DNA of 64,000 nt, from assembly GCA_002683825.1 (NCBI GenBank), contig NYUD01000016.1, positions 26,187 through 90,186 on the forward strand. The letters run 5' to 3'. A program made the translations under genes and the position numbers. This DNA is from Planctomycetota bacterium. Its GTDB lineage: Bacteria; Planctomycetota; UBA1135; GCA-002686595. A model generated the notes under the pieces. It was not told where the DNA came from. It made no database searches and saw only the letters and a list, made by a program, of their open reading frames with translations. Shown here one piece after another: positions 18,160-27,744 of the stretch (position 1 is the stretch's first letter; the number at the start of each line of letters is the position of its first letter).

Positions 18160-20265
18160 ATGAGTGAAAACTACGCCCGAGTGGAATGTGAACTAGGTGG
18201 CAGGACATTGGTCCTGGAGACGGGGCAGATCGCCCGTCAAGCGCAAGGAAGCGTGATCGTGACGATGGGGGAGACCCAGTGCTTCGCTGCGGCATGCACG
18301 TCGGCGGGTCGCGACGACCTGGACTTCTTCCCCCTGACGGTGGACTATCGCGAGAAGACCGACGCTGCCGGCAAGATCCCGGGCGGCTTCTTCAAGCGCG
18401 AGGGTCGTCCGACGACCAAGGAGATCCTGACCATGCGCATGGTCGATCGTTCGATCCGGCCGCTGTTCCCGAAAGGCTTCCGTCAGGAGGTCCAGGTGAT
18501 CAGCCGCGTCTTCGGATACGACGGTGAGAACCCCTCGGACATCCTGGCGATGATCGCCAGCTTTGCGGCCCTGCACGTCAGCTCGATCCCCTTCCGCGGA
18601 TCTCTCGGCGCCGTCCGCATCGGCAAGGTGGGGGATCGCCTGTGCGCGCTCCCGACCGATATTCAAAAGCGCGAAGAGTCCAAGATGGACCTCGTGGTCG
18701 CCGGACACACGGACGCGGTGGTGATGGTCGAGGCCTCCGCCGATCAGCTTCCCGAGTCGGAGATGATCGACGGCCTCGAACTGGCCCACGAACAGATTCG
18801 GACGATCTGCGCCGCGATCGATGAGCTGCGCGAACTGGCCGGAAAGCCGAAGATGGAATTCACCGCGCCGGAGCCCGATGTCGAGCTCGAGGCTGCCGTC
18901 GGCGCCTATCGCGGGCAGCTGGAAGTCGCGATTCGCACCGAGGGCAAGCACGAGCGCGACGATGCCGTTCATGCGGTCCGTGCCGATGCTCTTGCGGCCC
19001 TCACCGAAGGTTTCGACGCCAAGGACGAGTTGGCCGCGCGGACCAAGGCCGTCAAGAACCTCTTCCACGACATGAACTCCTCGGTCGAGCGCGAAGAAAT
19101 CCTTTCCGGTCGGCGTGTCGACGGGCGTGCCAGCGACGAGATTCGCCAGATCACGATTCAGCCCGACTTCATCAAGCGCAACCACGGCTCGGCGCTCTTT
19201 ACCCGCGGCGAGACCCAGGCGTTGGTTTCCTGCACGTTGGGCACGCCCGACGATCAGCAGATCATCGACGGCATCGAGGAAGAGTACCGCAAGAGCTTCT
19301 ACCTCCACTACACCTTCCCTCCCTTCAGCGTGGGCGAGACGCGTCGGATCATGGGCCCCGGTCGACGCGAGATCGGTCACGGAATGCTGGCCGAGCGCGC
19401 GCTGACTCCGGTGTTGCCGGACCACGAGCGCTTCCCCTACACCCTGCGCATCGTCTCCGAGATCCTCGAATCGAACGGATCGTCCTCGATGGCGACCGTC
19501 TGCGGCGGGTGCCTGTCCATGATGATCGGCGGGGTGCCGATCTCCCAGCCCGTGGCGGGTATCGCCATGGGGCTCGTTCAGGATGGCGACCGTGCGGTCA
19601 TTCTCTCCGACATCCTCGGATCCGAGGACCACAACGGCGACATGGATTTCAAGGTCGCCGGTTCGGGGTTGGGCATCACCGCCTTGCAGATGGACATCAA
19701 GGTCGAGGGCGTGACCCGGGAGCTGCTCGAGGCCGCCCTGGAGCAAGCCCGTGTGGGCCGTGTACACATTCTGCGCGTGATGTTGGAGGCCGTCCCCGGT
19801 CCGAAGAGCGAGGTTTCCCACTACGCTCCGGCCATGGAGCTGATCCGCGTTCCCACCGAGCGCATCGGCTTCCTGATCGGGCCCGGAGGCCGCACCATCA
19901 AGGGACTGCAGGAGCAGTTCAAGGTGAAGATCGCCGTGCTTTCCGAGGAGGGCGAAGTCTCGGTTTCGGGACTGGACCGGGCGCGCGTTCAATCGTGCCT
20001 GGAAACGATCCAGGCCATGACCGAGACCCCCAGCATCGGTGCGCGCTACACGGGCACGGTCAAGAGCACCAAGGATTTCGGTGCGTTCATCGAAATCCTC
20101 CCGGGAACCGAGGGCATGTGCCATATCTCGGAACTCGGAGAAGGCTACATCGAACGCGTCGAGGACGTGGTTGCGGTCGGCGACGAGATCGAGGTGGTCG
20201 TCATCAACGTGGACGATCGCGGCAAGATCAAGCTGTCCCACCGTCAGGCCATGGCCAGCACCTGA
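18160..20265 (+). CDS. pnp: Polyribonucleotide nucleotidyltransferase
   Basis: Two RNase PH domains, KH (IGFLIGPGGRTIKGLQEQ) and S1 (GTVKSTKDFGAFIEILPGTEGMCHISEL). Confidence 0.98.
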   Translation: MSENYARVECELGGRTLVLETGQIARQAQGSVIVTMGETQCFAAACTSAGRDDLDFFPLTVDYREKTDAAGKIPGGFFKREGRPTTKEILTMRMVDRSIRPLFPKGFRQEVQVISRVFGYDGENPSDILAMIASFAALHVSSIPFRGSLGAVRIGKVGDRLCALPTDIQKREESKMDLVVAGHTDAVVMVEASADQLPESEMIDGLELAHEQIRTICAAIDELRELAGKPKMEFTAPEPDVELEAAVGAYRGQLEVAIRTEGKHERDDAVHAVRADALAALTEGFDAKDELAARTKAVKNLFHDMNSSVEREEILSGRRVDGRASDEIRQITIQPDFIKRNHGSALFTRGETQALVSCTLGTPDDQQIIDGIEEEYRKSFYLHYTFPPFSVGETRRIMGPGRREIGHGMLAERALTPVLPDHERFPYTLRIVSEILESNGSSSMATVCGGCLSMMIGGVPISQPVAGIAMGLVQDGDRAVILSDILGSEDHNGDMDFKVAGSGLGITALQMDIKVEGVTRELLEAALEQARVGRVHILRVMLEAVPGPKSEVSHYAPAMELIRVPTERIGFLIGPGGRTIKGLQEQFKVKIAVLSEEGEVSVSGLDRARVQSCLETIQAMTETPSIGARYTGTVKSTKDFGAFIEILPGTEGMCHISELGEGYIERVEDVVAVGDEIEVVVINVDDRGKIKLSHRQAMAST

Positions 20266-20294
20266 AAGCCCGTAGACGGATCGTTTCGAATTCA

Positions 20295-20314
20295 GGGGCG
20301 GCACCGTCCGCCCC
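20295..20314 (+). terminator. Hairpin after pnp, possible terminator
   Basis: GGGGCGG-CACCGT-CCGCCCC, 7-bp perfect stem; no U tract. Confidence 0.4.
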
Positions 20315-20629
20315 GGATGGGCTCTCAAAACGCGGGCGAAAGCTGGGCTTGTAGAAGCGTCAAGGGACGAGCCGCTTCGTCACGGCATCGAGAGACTCTT
20401 TCACGGGGGTGCCCGACTCGCCTGGGGCGCTGCGAAATCACTCCGCATACACGCCGTTAACAGGGTTTTTTCTAGGGAGTCGTAAAAAAGTGCAAGATTC
20501 AAGTTTCCCCACGATCTAGCCTAGATCCTGGCCCGGCCTTGCCGATGAAGGGGCCGGTCGAGATGGACCGGTGAGATTCTGGAATCTCGGGGGAGATCAG
20601 CAGTGGGCGTGAGAAATAGGAGTACAGCG

Positions 20630-21064
20630 ATGACGACGGGCATTCCCATGAGGATGTTCTGTGCGGTCATTTTCCTCTTCGTGGGGGGTGCGGACGCCGC
20701 CGTGCCCGGACCGCCATCGACGGTTGTCGAGTGCGGTCTTGTCGGGATTGAGGACAAGTGGATCGCCGATAAGAACGACAACATCTGCGGGATCAGCGAC
20801 GTCAAGAAGATCTCCCAGCCTGGAAGCGTCGATTATCAGGAGCTCTGGGACGCCACTCCCGAGATCAAGAAGATGATCAAGGACGGCATCGATCCCGATT
20901 CGGCCGAGGGCAAAGCCCTGCGCAATCAGGCCAAGACGCGCATTATCAAGGCCTGCCAGAAGATTCAGGCAAGCGAGGGGTTCGACAGTGTGTGGAAGAA
21001 AATCTCCCACACGGGCTCCAAGAAGGCCAAGGACATCACCAAGGCCGTGAAGAGGCTCTTCTAG
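20630..21064 (+). CDS. Small secreted protein of unknown function
   Basis: Signal peptide MTTGIPMRMFCAVIFLFVGGADAA; AGGAG ribosome binding site before ATG. Confidence 0.6.
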   Translation: MTTGIPMRMFCAVIFLFVGGADAAVPGPPSTVVECGLVGIEDKWIADKNDNICGISDVKKISQPGSVDYQELWDATPEIKKMIKDGIDPDSAEGKALRNQAKTRIIKACQKIQASEGFDSVWKKISHTGSKKAKDITKAVKRLF

Positions 21065-21169
21065 GAGCACCGCGCCGGTCGGCACCTGACGCCATTTTTG
21101 CTGCTAGGCGCTCGCAAGCCCCTATGAGATTGGCTACGACAGGCCCTGCCCCGGGCGGGGAGTCTCCGT

Positions 21170-22615
21170 ATGCACCTCAATCCAGGCGCGTCTCGCGGTC
21201 AAAAACGACGGCACACTCGGGTGCGGAGCGTCCATGTGGCGCTCGGGATCGGGGGGCTTGCGTTCCTTCTCGACGGGTGCCTTGCGCCGCGCAAGGGCTA
21301 TGACTCCCGGGGGAAAACCACCGGTGCGGAGGTGGCCCGCCGCCTCGGGGAAGGCGGTGCCACTCCGGTTCTCGGAGAGTTGGGTGAGGGCCAAGCGCTC
21401 GAGTCGGAATCGTCCGCCCTGGCCGATCCCCTCGATCCCCAGGTGAAGAAAAAGCTCGAGGAGTTCCGCCAGCACGCGGCCTCCCAGCCGCAGGAAGACT
21501 TGCTGGTCGAGAGCCCCTACCTGCGCTTCGGCGAGCGCATCATCCTGAGATCGCAGGGCGATGAGACCTACATCACCAAGCCCTACTCGATGCCTGCCGG
21601 GCGCGGCGAGAAGGTGCTCGAACTCATGGCGGCCCTGGACCCGTTTCCCTTCCGTCAACGCCCCGCCGCGGACGCGGAGGTTTCGCCTCTGCAGTCGGAC
21701 ATCGTGGAATATGAGCTGCTCGCGGGATGGGACCAGGAGTTCTACAACAACTTCAAAGAGTCCGTCCCCACGGAGGCCAAGTCGGTCGTCCTCTCGGACA
21801 TCCTCGTCATCACCGCGACCTACTCGCGGCTGGAGAACTTCGAGGACTTTCTGGACCTGTTTGCCTCCGCCGGCATCCCGCAGATCGAGCTGGAAGCCAA
21901 GATCATCGAGATCACCGAGTCCGAAACGCTCGACGTCGGGCTGGAGTCGAACTTCCTATTCGGTTCGGGCAACTTCGTCCAAGAGCTGAACTTCAACCTG
22001 CCGAACCTCACCAGCGGCTCCGAGGCCATCGCCGTCTTGGGGGCTTTGCAGGACGGCGTGACCTTCAATGCGGTTCTCCAGCTGATTCAGAACTTCGACA
22101 ACGTTCAGATCGATTCGCAGCCGAAAACCGTGGTGCGTGCGGGCGGCGTCGCCAGCATCGACAGTACCGTGGACATCCCCTTCTATGAGCTACGGACCAT
22201 CACCTCCACGGGCAACACGGGGACGGTCGTCTACAAGAAGGTGGGTACTCAGCTGTTCATCTCGCCCCGCGTGATCGGGACGAAGACGCTTGCCCTCGAG
22301 GTCCATCTCATCGGCTCGCAACAGACCGGCAGCACCCTGGTTGCCATCATCGAAGGCGAGGCCCTGATGGCCCCCCAGATCGCCTACCGGACGGCGAAGA
22401 CCGTGGTCTATCTGGAGCCGGGCCAGACGCTGGTGATCGGTGGACTGAGTCAGAACCGCGAGCGCGAGATCGTCAGCAAGGTCCCGATCCTCGGGGACAT
22501 TCCCTTGTTGGGGTATCTGTTCCGTTCGACGTTCAAGCAGAGGGAGAAACAGACGGTCCTGTTCGCCATCAGTCCGCGGATCATCCAGAGTGCGGACTTC
22601 GAGACCGACCTCTGA
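21170..22615 (+). CDS. Secretin-domain lipoprotein (type II/III secretion, PilQ/GspD superfamily)
   Basis: C-terminal VVYLEPGQTLVIGGLSQNREREIVSKVPILGDIPLLGYLFRSTFKQREKQTVLFAISPRII; lipobox-like LLDGC. Confidence 0.85.
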   Translation: MHLNPGASRGQKRRHTRVRSVHVALGIGGLAFLLDGCLAPRKGYDSRGKTTGAEVARRLGEGGATPVLGELGEGQALESESSALADPLDPQVKKKLEEFRQHAASQPQEDLLVESPYLRFGERIILRSQGDETYITKPYSMPAGRGEKVLELMAALDPFPFRQRPAADAEVSPLQSDIVEYELLAGWDQEFYNNFKESVPTEAKSVVLSDILVITATYSRLENFEDFLDLFASAGIPQIELEAKIIEITESETLDVGLESNFLFGSGNFVQELNFNLPNLTSGSEAIAVLGALQDGVTFNAVLQLIQNFDNVQIDSQPKTVVRAGGVASIDSTVDIPFYELRTITSTGNTGTVVYKKVGTQLFISPRVIGTKTLALEVHLIGSQQTGSTLVAIIEGEALMAPQIAYRTAKTVVYLEPGQTLVIGGLSQNREREIVSKVPILGDIPLLGYLFRSTFKQREKQTVLFAISPRIIQSADFETDL

Positions 22616-22793
22616 AACCGGGCCTGGCTCGGTATGCAGTGTTCTTTTTGGGATGGAACCGGAGAAATCCGTGAGTCTCGGCTCATGATCTCCTTGTGAG
22701 GAGTCAAGAAGGGGGCTGCAATCGAGCGGGCTGATCTGAGTCCCGGTATCGGCTAGGATGGGGCCCCAGGAAACGTTTGTGCAAAGGCAGGTC

Positions 22794-24401
22794 ATGCATT
22801 CTTTCCGATCCGCGACTGCGAGTATCGCCCTTCTCGGGGTGCTCGCCAGCCTGGCACCGGCCCTCGGTGCCCAGAAGCTCGCGCGCAAGTACTTCGAGGA
22901 CAGCCACAACGGCTACCGCGTCAAACCCCTCGGCGAGTTCATCATCGTTCCTCCCAAGCCGGAAGATGTGGAGCGGGGCTACATCGCGAAGATGAGCGGC
23001 AAGGAGAACTACGTCCATACCGCGGGGGGGGACGACGTTGCCGTCAAGCCGGGCCTGGACATCCTGAGGTTCGGGGATGAGTTGAAGGGCGAGGTGGAGG
23101 AGGGTCGCAGTCAGTCGACGGAGCGAAAGGCCATCGAAGGCTACCTGGACCGGATCTACAAGGGGCTCAATCCCAAGAAACCCCTGATCGATGAACAGAA
23201 AAAGATCAAATCACTCATGGCGCGCCACCGCCGCTGGGAAGCGAAGACGCCGCGTTTCAACATCAAGCAATTCGTCGACCTGTGGACGTTCGAGCTGAAC
23301 GACGCCGACATCCATCTCGTCTACAGGGTGCACGACAAGAAGTCGAAGAAGTACCTCAAGGTTTTCGCCAAGTCTGCCAAGACCTTCAGCGAGATCAAAC
23401 GCACCGAAAGCGCCGAGCTCGGCGAGGCCAGTTCCTATGCTGAACTGCTTTCCTTCCACGAGGAGGATGCTTTCCGCATTCCCGGTTGGCGGGCCCTGCC
23501 GACCGATTCCGAGAAGTTCATCATCAAGACGTCTTCGGAAAACCGCAAGTTCATCAAGGAGGTGATCACACGCCTCGAAAAGTCACGCCTGCTCTACGAG
23601 AAGGACTTCCCCCCGCCCCCCGGTTTCGACCACGTTTCGATCGTTCGCATCTGTGGCACGGAGGAAGAGTTCCATCAGTATGGCGGCACGGGAGGTGGGG
23701 TCGCCGGCTGGTTCAACCCGCGCACGACCGAACTGGTCCTCTACGACGCCGTCAGCCTCGACCGCAACATGACCTACGCCGTCATGAGCCACGAGGCGTT
23801 CCACCAGTATTGCCACTTCCTCTTCGAGGAGTCGGAGGCCCACCGCTGGTTTGACGAGGGGCATGGCGACTACTACGGCGGCGTCAAGTTCAAGGGCAGG
23901 AAGTCCGAGGTGACCTCGAAGATGCCGGCCGGTCTCAACCGCCTGAGCGTGATCAAGGACATGGTCCGCAACGGGACCTACAAGCCCCTGGAGGATCACC
24001 TCAACTACGACCATGGGGAGTGGCAGGGTCAGGGCCCGTCGCCCGTGTCGTGCTACGCCCAATCCTGGTCCATCATCTACATGCTCCGCCAGGGGACGCT
24101 GGGTAAGGTGAACAGGCGCGTCTGGAAAAAGGAGTACGCGCGCATCATCCCTGCCTACGTCACCACTCTCGCCGACGGTTTCGCCGAGGCCTATGCCGAG
24201 CTCCTCGAGGAACGTGAGGCCGATGCCTTGGGGGACGAGCGCGAGCTCACCGAGGAGGAAAAGCACATCAACCGCAACGATCTCGCAGCCGGCCAGAAAG
24301 AGGAGATCTGGACCAAGGCCATCGAAGCCTCCTGGGGCGAGATCGACCTTCAGGAGTTCGAGGCGAACTGGGTCACCTACATCGAGGAACACTTGAAGTA
24401 G
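22794..24401 (+). CDS. Secreted putative zinc metallopeptidase (DUF1570-like)
   Basis: Signal peptide; HEAFHQYCHFLFEESEAHRWFDEGHGDYYGG (HExxH with downstream Glu). Confidence 0.65.
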   Translation: MHSFRSATASIALLGVLASLAPALGAQKLARKYFEDSHNGYRVKPLGEFIIVPPKPEDVERGYIAKMSGKENYVHTAGGDDVAVKPGLDILRFGDELKGEVEEGRSQSTERKAIEGYLDRIYKGLNPKKPLIDEQKKIKSLMARHRRWEAKTPRFNIKQFVDLWTFELNDADIHLVYRVHDKKSKKYLKVFAKSAKTFSEIKRTESAELGEASSYAELLSFHEEDAFRIPGWRALPTDSEKFIIKTSSENRKFIKEVITRLEKSRLLYEKDFPPPPGFDHVSIVRICGTEEEFHQYGGTGGGVAGWFNPRTTELVLYDAVSLDRNMTYAVMSHEAFHQYCHFLFEESEAHRWFDEGHGDYYGGVKFKGRKSEVTSKMPAGLNRLSVIKDMVRNGTYKPLEDHLNYDHGEWQGQGPSPVSCYAQSWSIIYMLRQGTLGKVNRRVWKKEYARIIPAYVTTLADGFAEAYAELLEEREADALGDERELTEEEKHINRNDLAAGQKEEIWTKAIEASWGEIDLQEFEANWVTYIEEHLK

Positions 24402-24803
24402 TCCGTCCCCTGGATGGAGAGCTCTCCGGGCTCGAGTCTCGGGCGCGTAGCGGCCTGGAGGGCGGAAGGGGCCGGTTCCGTCGAAGATCCAGCCGGTTTC
24501 GTCGAAGGTACAGGTGGAATAGGAAGGGCCTCTTTGTGGGCCCCCCGCGGGTCCGGTGACGCTGCCCGCAACCGTGTACGAAAGCGCATGACGCAGCCGA
24601 GGGTGACGCTCGCTCCCCGTGGTCGGGTTTGGGCCGGTAGAAAGCACTGACGACAAGGACGTGAAGCGGGTCTCTTCGGAAACGTCGGCTCGGTTGCGAT
24701 TGCGAGGGAGGCGCACAGGATTTCCGGGAAGCACAGTCTGAGAAAACTGTGCGGTAATAGACCTGGTTCGGTACGGCCCTTTGTTCCTGGACGTGTTTCG
24801 TAG

Positions 24804-24822
24804 GAGGGAAACTCTTTCCCTC
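24804..24822 (+). promoter_or_regulatory. Leader hairpin GAGGGAAA-CTC-TTTCCCTC
   Basis: Perfect 8-bp inverted repeat upstream of the 24935 gene. Confidence 0.45.
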
Positions 24823-24848
24823 GTGATGAAGTCGCGGGCTTGGACGCC

Positions 24849-24882
24849 AAAAAGCAAAGGCCCGTCCTTACAATTGCTTTTT
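24849..24882. terminator. Terminator-like inverted repeat AAAAAGCAA...TTGCTTTTT
   Basis: 9-bp perfect stem, 16-nt loop, T-rich 3' arm; about 50 nt before the start of the 24935 CDS. Confidence 0.45.
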
Positions 24883-24934
24883 GTCGCACGGTCGCGCCGG
24901 TGCGTCGCTCTGACAACTCGGGCGGATTTTCCCC

Positions 24935-27280
24935 ATGACCCAAGCCTCTCTCCTACGTCGATTCGCCGTCCTCGGTGTTCTCCTCCTTCTCGCCTCGACC
25001 CGAGAAGCACAAACGGTCAGGGGCTTGCAAGGCACTCATCGCGACGGCCAGACCTTCTTGACCTGGAACGAACTCAACAGGCAATCCTATCGCTATCGGG
25101 TCTATCGATCGGACATGCCGATCCGCCGCGCCGCGGACCTGAATTTCGCCGTCGAGCTCGGCGAGATCGAGATTGGCAGCTCTTACAACCGTCCGCGCAG
25201 CGTGGCGAGCGGCGTGGACTTCAACTGGATCATACAACCGGGGGGCGCCGAGCTTGCGAACACCCGGAGTCTCTTCGTCCACACGCTGCGCGCCACCGGG
25301 ACTCCTTCGACCGGACACTACGCGGTCATGATCGTGGCGAACGGCCTCGAGACCCGGAAGATCGTGGCCGACCAGAACACGGCGAGTGTCGCCGGCGAAG
25401 TCGCCGCTCCACCGCAGCCGGTCCTTCAACAGGCGAACAATGGCATCGAGCTCTGGGCCCACTGGACCTCCCACGTAGACACGCCCTTCCAACCGGCGCT
25501 GTCCCTCGTTGCGAGTCATGGACACAACTTCCTGTTCCACCCGGGCACCACAGAGGGGCCGCGCGGGCTTTTGGTCCGCCTGCACGCGGCCGGTCAGCAG
25601 TACACGATCGGCTGGCCCCATCCCTCCGAAGTTCAGCAAGATGTCGACGTCCTGGCACTGAGCGACTACTTTCCCATCGCAGGGTGGACGCTCTGGGTCG
25701 GTGCCCAGGATGCCTACCCGATGATCACTACGGATCCGGGGGCCCAGGTCCATCTGGTGACCCTACGACGGGCCATGTGGACGGTGGACTGGATGGTCGA
25801 GCGTCTGGGGGCGACCCACGATCCAGACCGCCTTTACGCTGTCGGAGGTTCGATGGGAGCGATGGGCAGCTTCTACCTCGCGTCCGAGTTTCCCGATCGT
25901 TTCGCGGCGATCCTGGCTCGCAATGGCAACTACGACGTGACGGCTCCGGACGTCAACAACATGTTGTTCGTCGAGAATCTCCTGGGGGACTTCGCCTTCA
26001 ACCTGACCATCGCGCCCGGGATGCCCTCGTCGGGTCTGCGCATTTTTGACCGGATGAACGTTTCGGTGGTAGCCCCCTTCCCCGCCGATGCGCCGGGTCC
26101 GGTCATCCGCACGATCAACGGCCGCAACGACATGACCGTGGGGTGGTCGAGCGCTCCGGTACTCTACCGAGCGCTCGCAGAGACACAGCAGCCCGCGGTG
26201 CACTACTTCGACGACCGCTCCCACAATCCCTTCGGCTACTGGATGGACGCCGAAGAGGACCTGCTTGAACGGACCTTCGCCACGAGGAGGAATTTGCCTT
26301 CCTTGCACTTCGGCGGTCTCACGATCGACGACAACCCGGGTACGGGGTCGGCTACCGAAGGTGACCTGATCGGATGTCTGAGTTGCTACGTGGACTACGA
26401 CCCTCAAACGGCGTTCTCCGACAGCCAATCCTGTCGGTTCGACGTCTTCCTTCGCAACCAGGGGGCCCTGGACGATGCACCGCTAGACAGGGCTCACGTC
26501 GTGTTGACCCCCGGGCGGACCGGGCCGTTCTCGCTCGAGCCCGGCACGGCTGTGCTCTTCACCTTGACCGAAGGCCCGGAGCCCGGCGTGCTCGTCGACA
26601 CTCAGATACTCCTGGCGGACGGCAACGGGCGTGTCCATACGGGACCGGTGGAAGTCACGATCACGCCCCGGAAGGCCGTGTTTGCACGCCTGGAAGTGCC
26701 GCCCCTCTTGCCGAGGATTGACTTCTTCGGGGCCTTGCCTGCGGTGGTGCAGGAGGGAGAATCGGCCGTGCTCACGTGGACGACATCCAACTCCGCCGGT
26801 GTCACGCTGGACAACGGGATCGGCGCCGTGGCGGCGCAGGGCAGCATGCTGGTGACGCCACTGGAGACGACGACCTACGTCCTGAGTACCGAGGGGGACG
26901 GTGGCAGCGCCTCGGCCAGCGCGACCGTCACAGTCAGGCCGGTTGCGAGTGAGTCTGAGCTCGACGTCGATGTCCGCTTGCCCGGTTCGATCCGGCGGGG
27001 AGCGACTTTTCAGATGGTGGTCTCGATCGTCAACTCGGGCACCACGTCCTCCGACACCCTGACCGTGACCGTCGACGCGACGGGCGACGGCGAGTTGGAT
27101 CTGAGGGATCCCAGCAGCTCCAGCCAGAACGTCCCCGCGGTGTCGCCCGGCGGCCGACGCAGCGCTTTCTGGAGCGTCCGAGTCCGAAAGGCGGGCACTG
27201 CCACGGTGACGGTCACCGTCACGGACGCATCGGGAAACGTTCTGGGAACGGTCACGAAGTCGATGCAGATCCAGGGTTAG
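24935..27280 (+). CDS. Secreted alpha/beta-hydrolase (esterase-like) with CARDB-like domain
   Basis: Signal peptide; nucleophile elbow YAVGGSMGAMGSFYLASEFPDRFAAI; C-term VVSIVNSGTTSSDTLTVTV. Confidence 0.7.
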   Translation: MTQASLLRRFAVLGVLLLLASTREAQTVRGLQGTHRDGQTFLTWNELNRQSYRYRVYRSDMPIRRAADLNFAVELGEIEIGSSYNRPRSVASGVDFNWIIQPGGAELANTRSLFVHTLRATGTPSTGHYAVMIVANGLETRKIVADQNTASVAGEVAAPPQPVLQQANNGIELWAHWTSHVDTPFQPALSLVASHGHNFLFHPGTTEGPRGLLVRLHAAGQQYTIGWPHPSEVQQDVDVLALSDYFPIAGWTLWVGAQDAYPMITTDPGAQVHLVTLRRAMWTVDWMVERLGATHDPDRLYAVGGSMGAMGSFYLASEFPDRFAAILARNGNYDVTAPDVNNMLFVENLLGDFAFNLTIAPGMPSSGLRIFDRMNVSVVAPFPADAPGPVIRTINGRNDMTVGWSSAPVLYRALAETQQPAVHYFDDRSHNPFGYWMDAEEDLLERTFATRRNLPSLHFGGLTIDDNPGTGSATEGDLIGCLSCYVDYDPQTAFSDSQSCRFDVFLRNQGALDDAPLDRAHVVLTPGRTGPFSLEPGTAVLFTLTEGPEPGVLVDTQILLADGNGRVHTGPVEVTITPRKAVFARLEVPPLLPRIDFFGALPAVVQEGESAVLTWTTSNSAGVTLDNGIGAVAAQGSMLVTPLETTTYVLSTEGDGGSASASATVTVRPVASESELDVDVRLPGSIRRGATFQMVVSIVNSGTTSSDTLTVTVDATGDGELDLRDPSSSSQNVPAVSPGGRRSAFWSVRVRKAGTATVTVTVTDASGNVLGTVTKSMQIQG

Positions 27281-27744
27281 CCGCACCCCGAGCGCGGTTC
27301 CGATCTCACACGGCTTCGCCTCACAAGAGAGCGAGGTCCACCCGCGTCCGGCCCGACCGCTGAAGGGCTTCCACCGTCGCACGCTTCCGGTCGCTGCTGC
27401 AGCGCCCGCGTGACCTCTGCTTGCCCTTTCCGCGGCAATCCCCTTCCCTGCCACCAGGCAGTCGGTCCGATGGGCGTGTCAGGAATCGAGCGGCGTTCAA
27501 GGCAACCCCACTCGGCGAGCGGAACGGAACGCGCGGCTTTCAAGCCGCCCGGAGCCCAAGCCGGTGCCATCGAAGCGAGACGCGTCGGTTGTAGCAGCCT
27601 GAATTTTTCCCGTGTTTTCCTTCGCGCGACGCGTCTCCCCGGGAACTCCCCCCTGCAAGAACAGCCAGCCCGAGCGGCCGACCCTGGAGCTAGCTTCGCT
27701 TCAAACCGATCGGGCCTGCTTTCCCCCTACCCAGAGAGCCGGCG

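Noticed and set aside
18193-20328. 711-aa minus-strand ORF antisense to pnp
   Set aside because: Shadow ORF opposite an unambiguous PNPase; His/Asp-rich low-complexity translation
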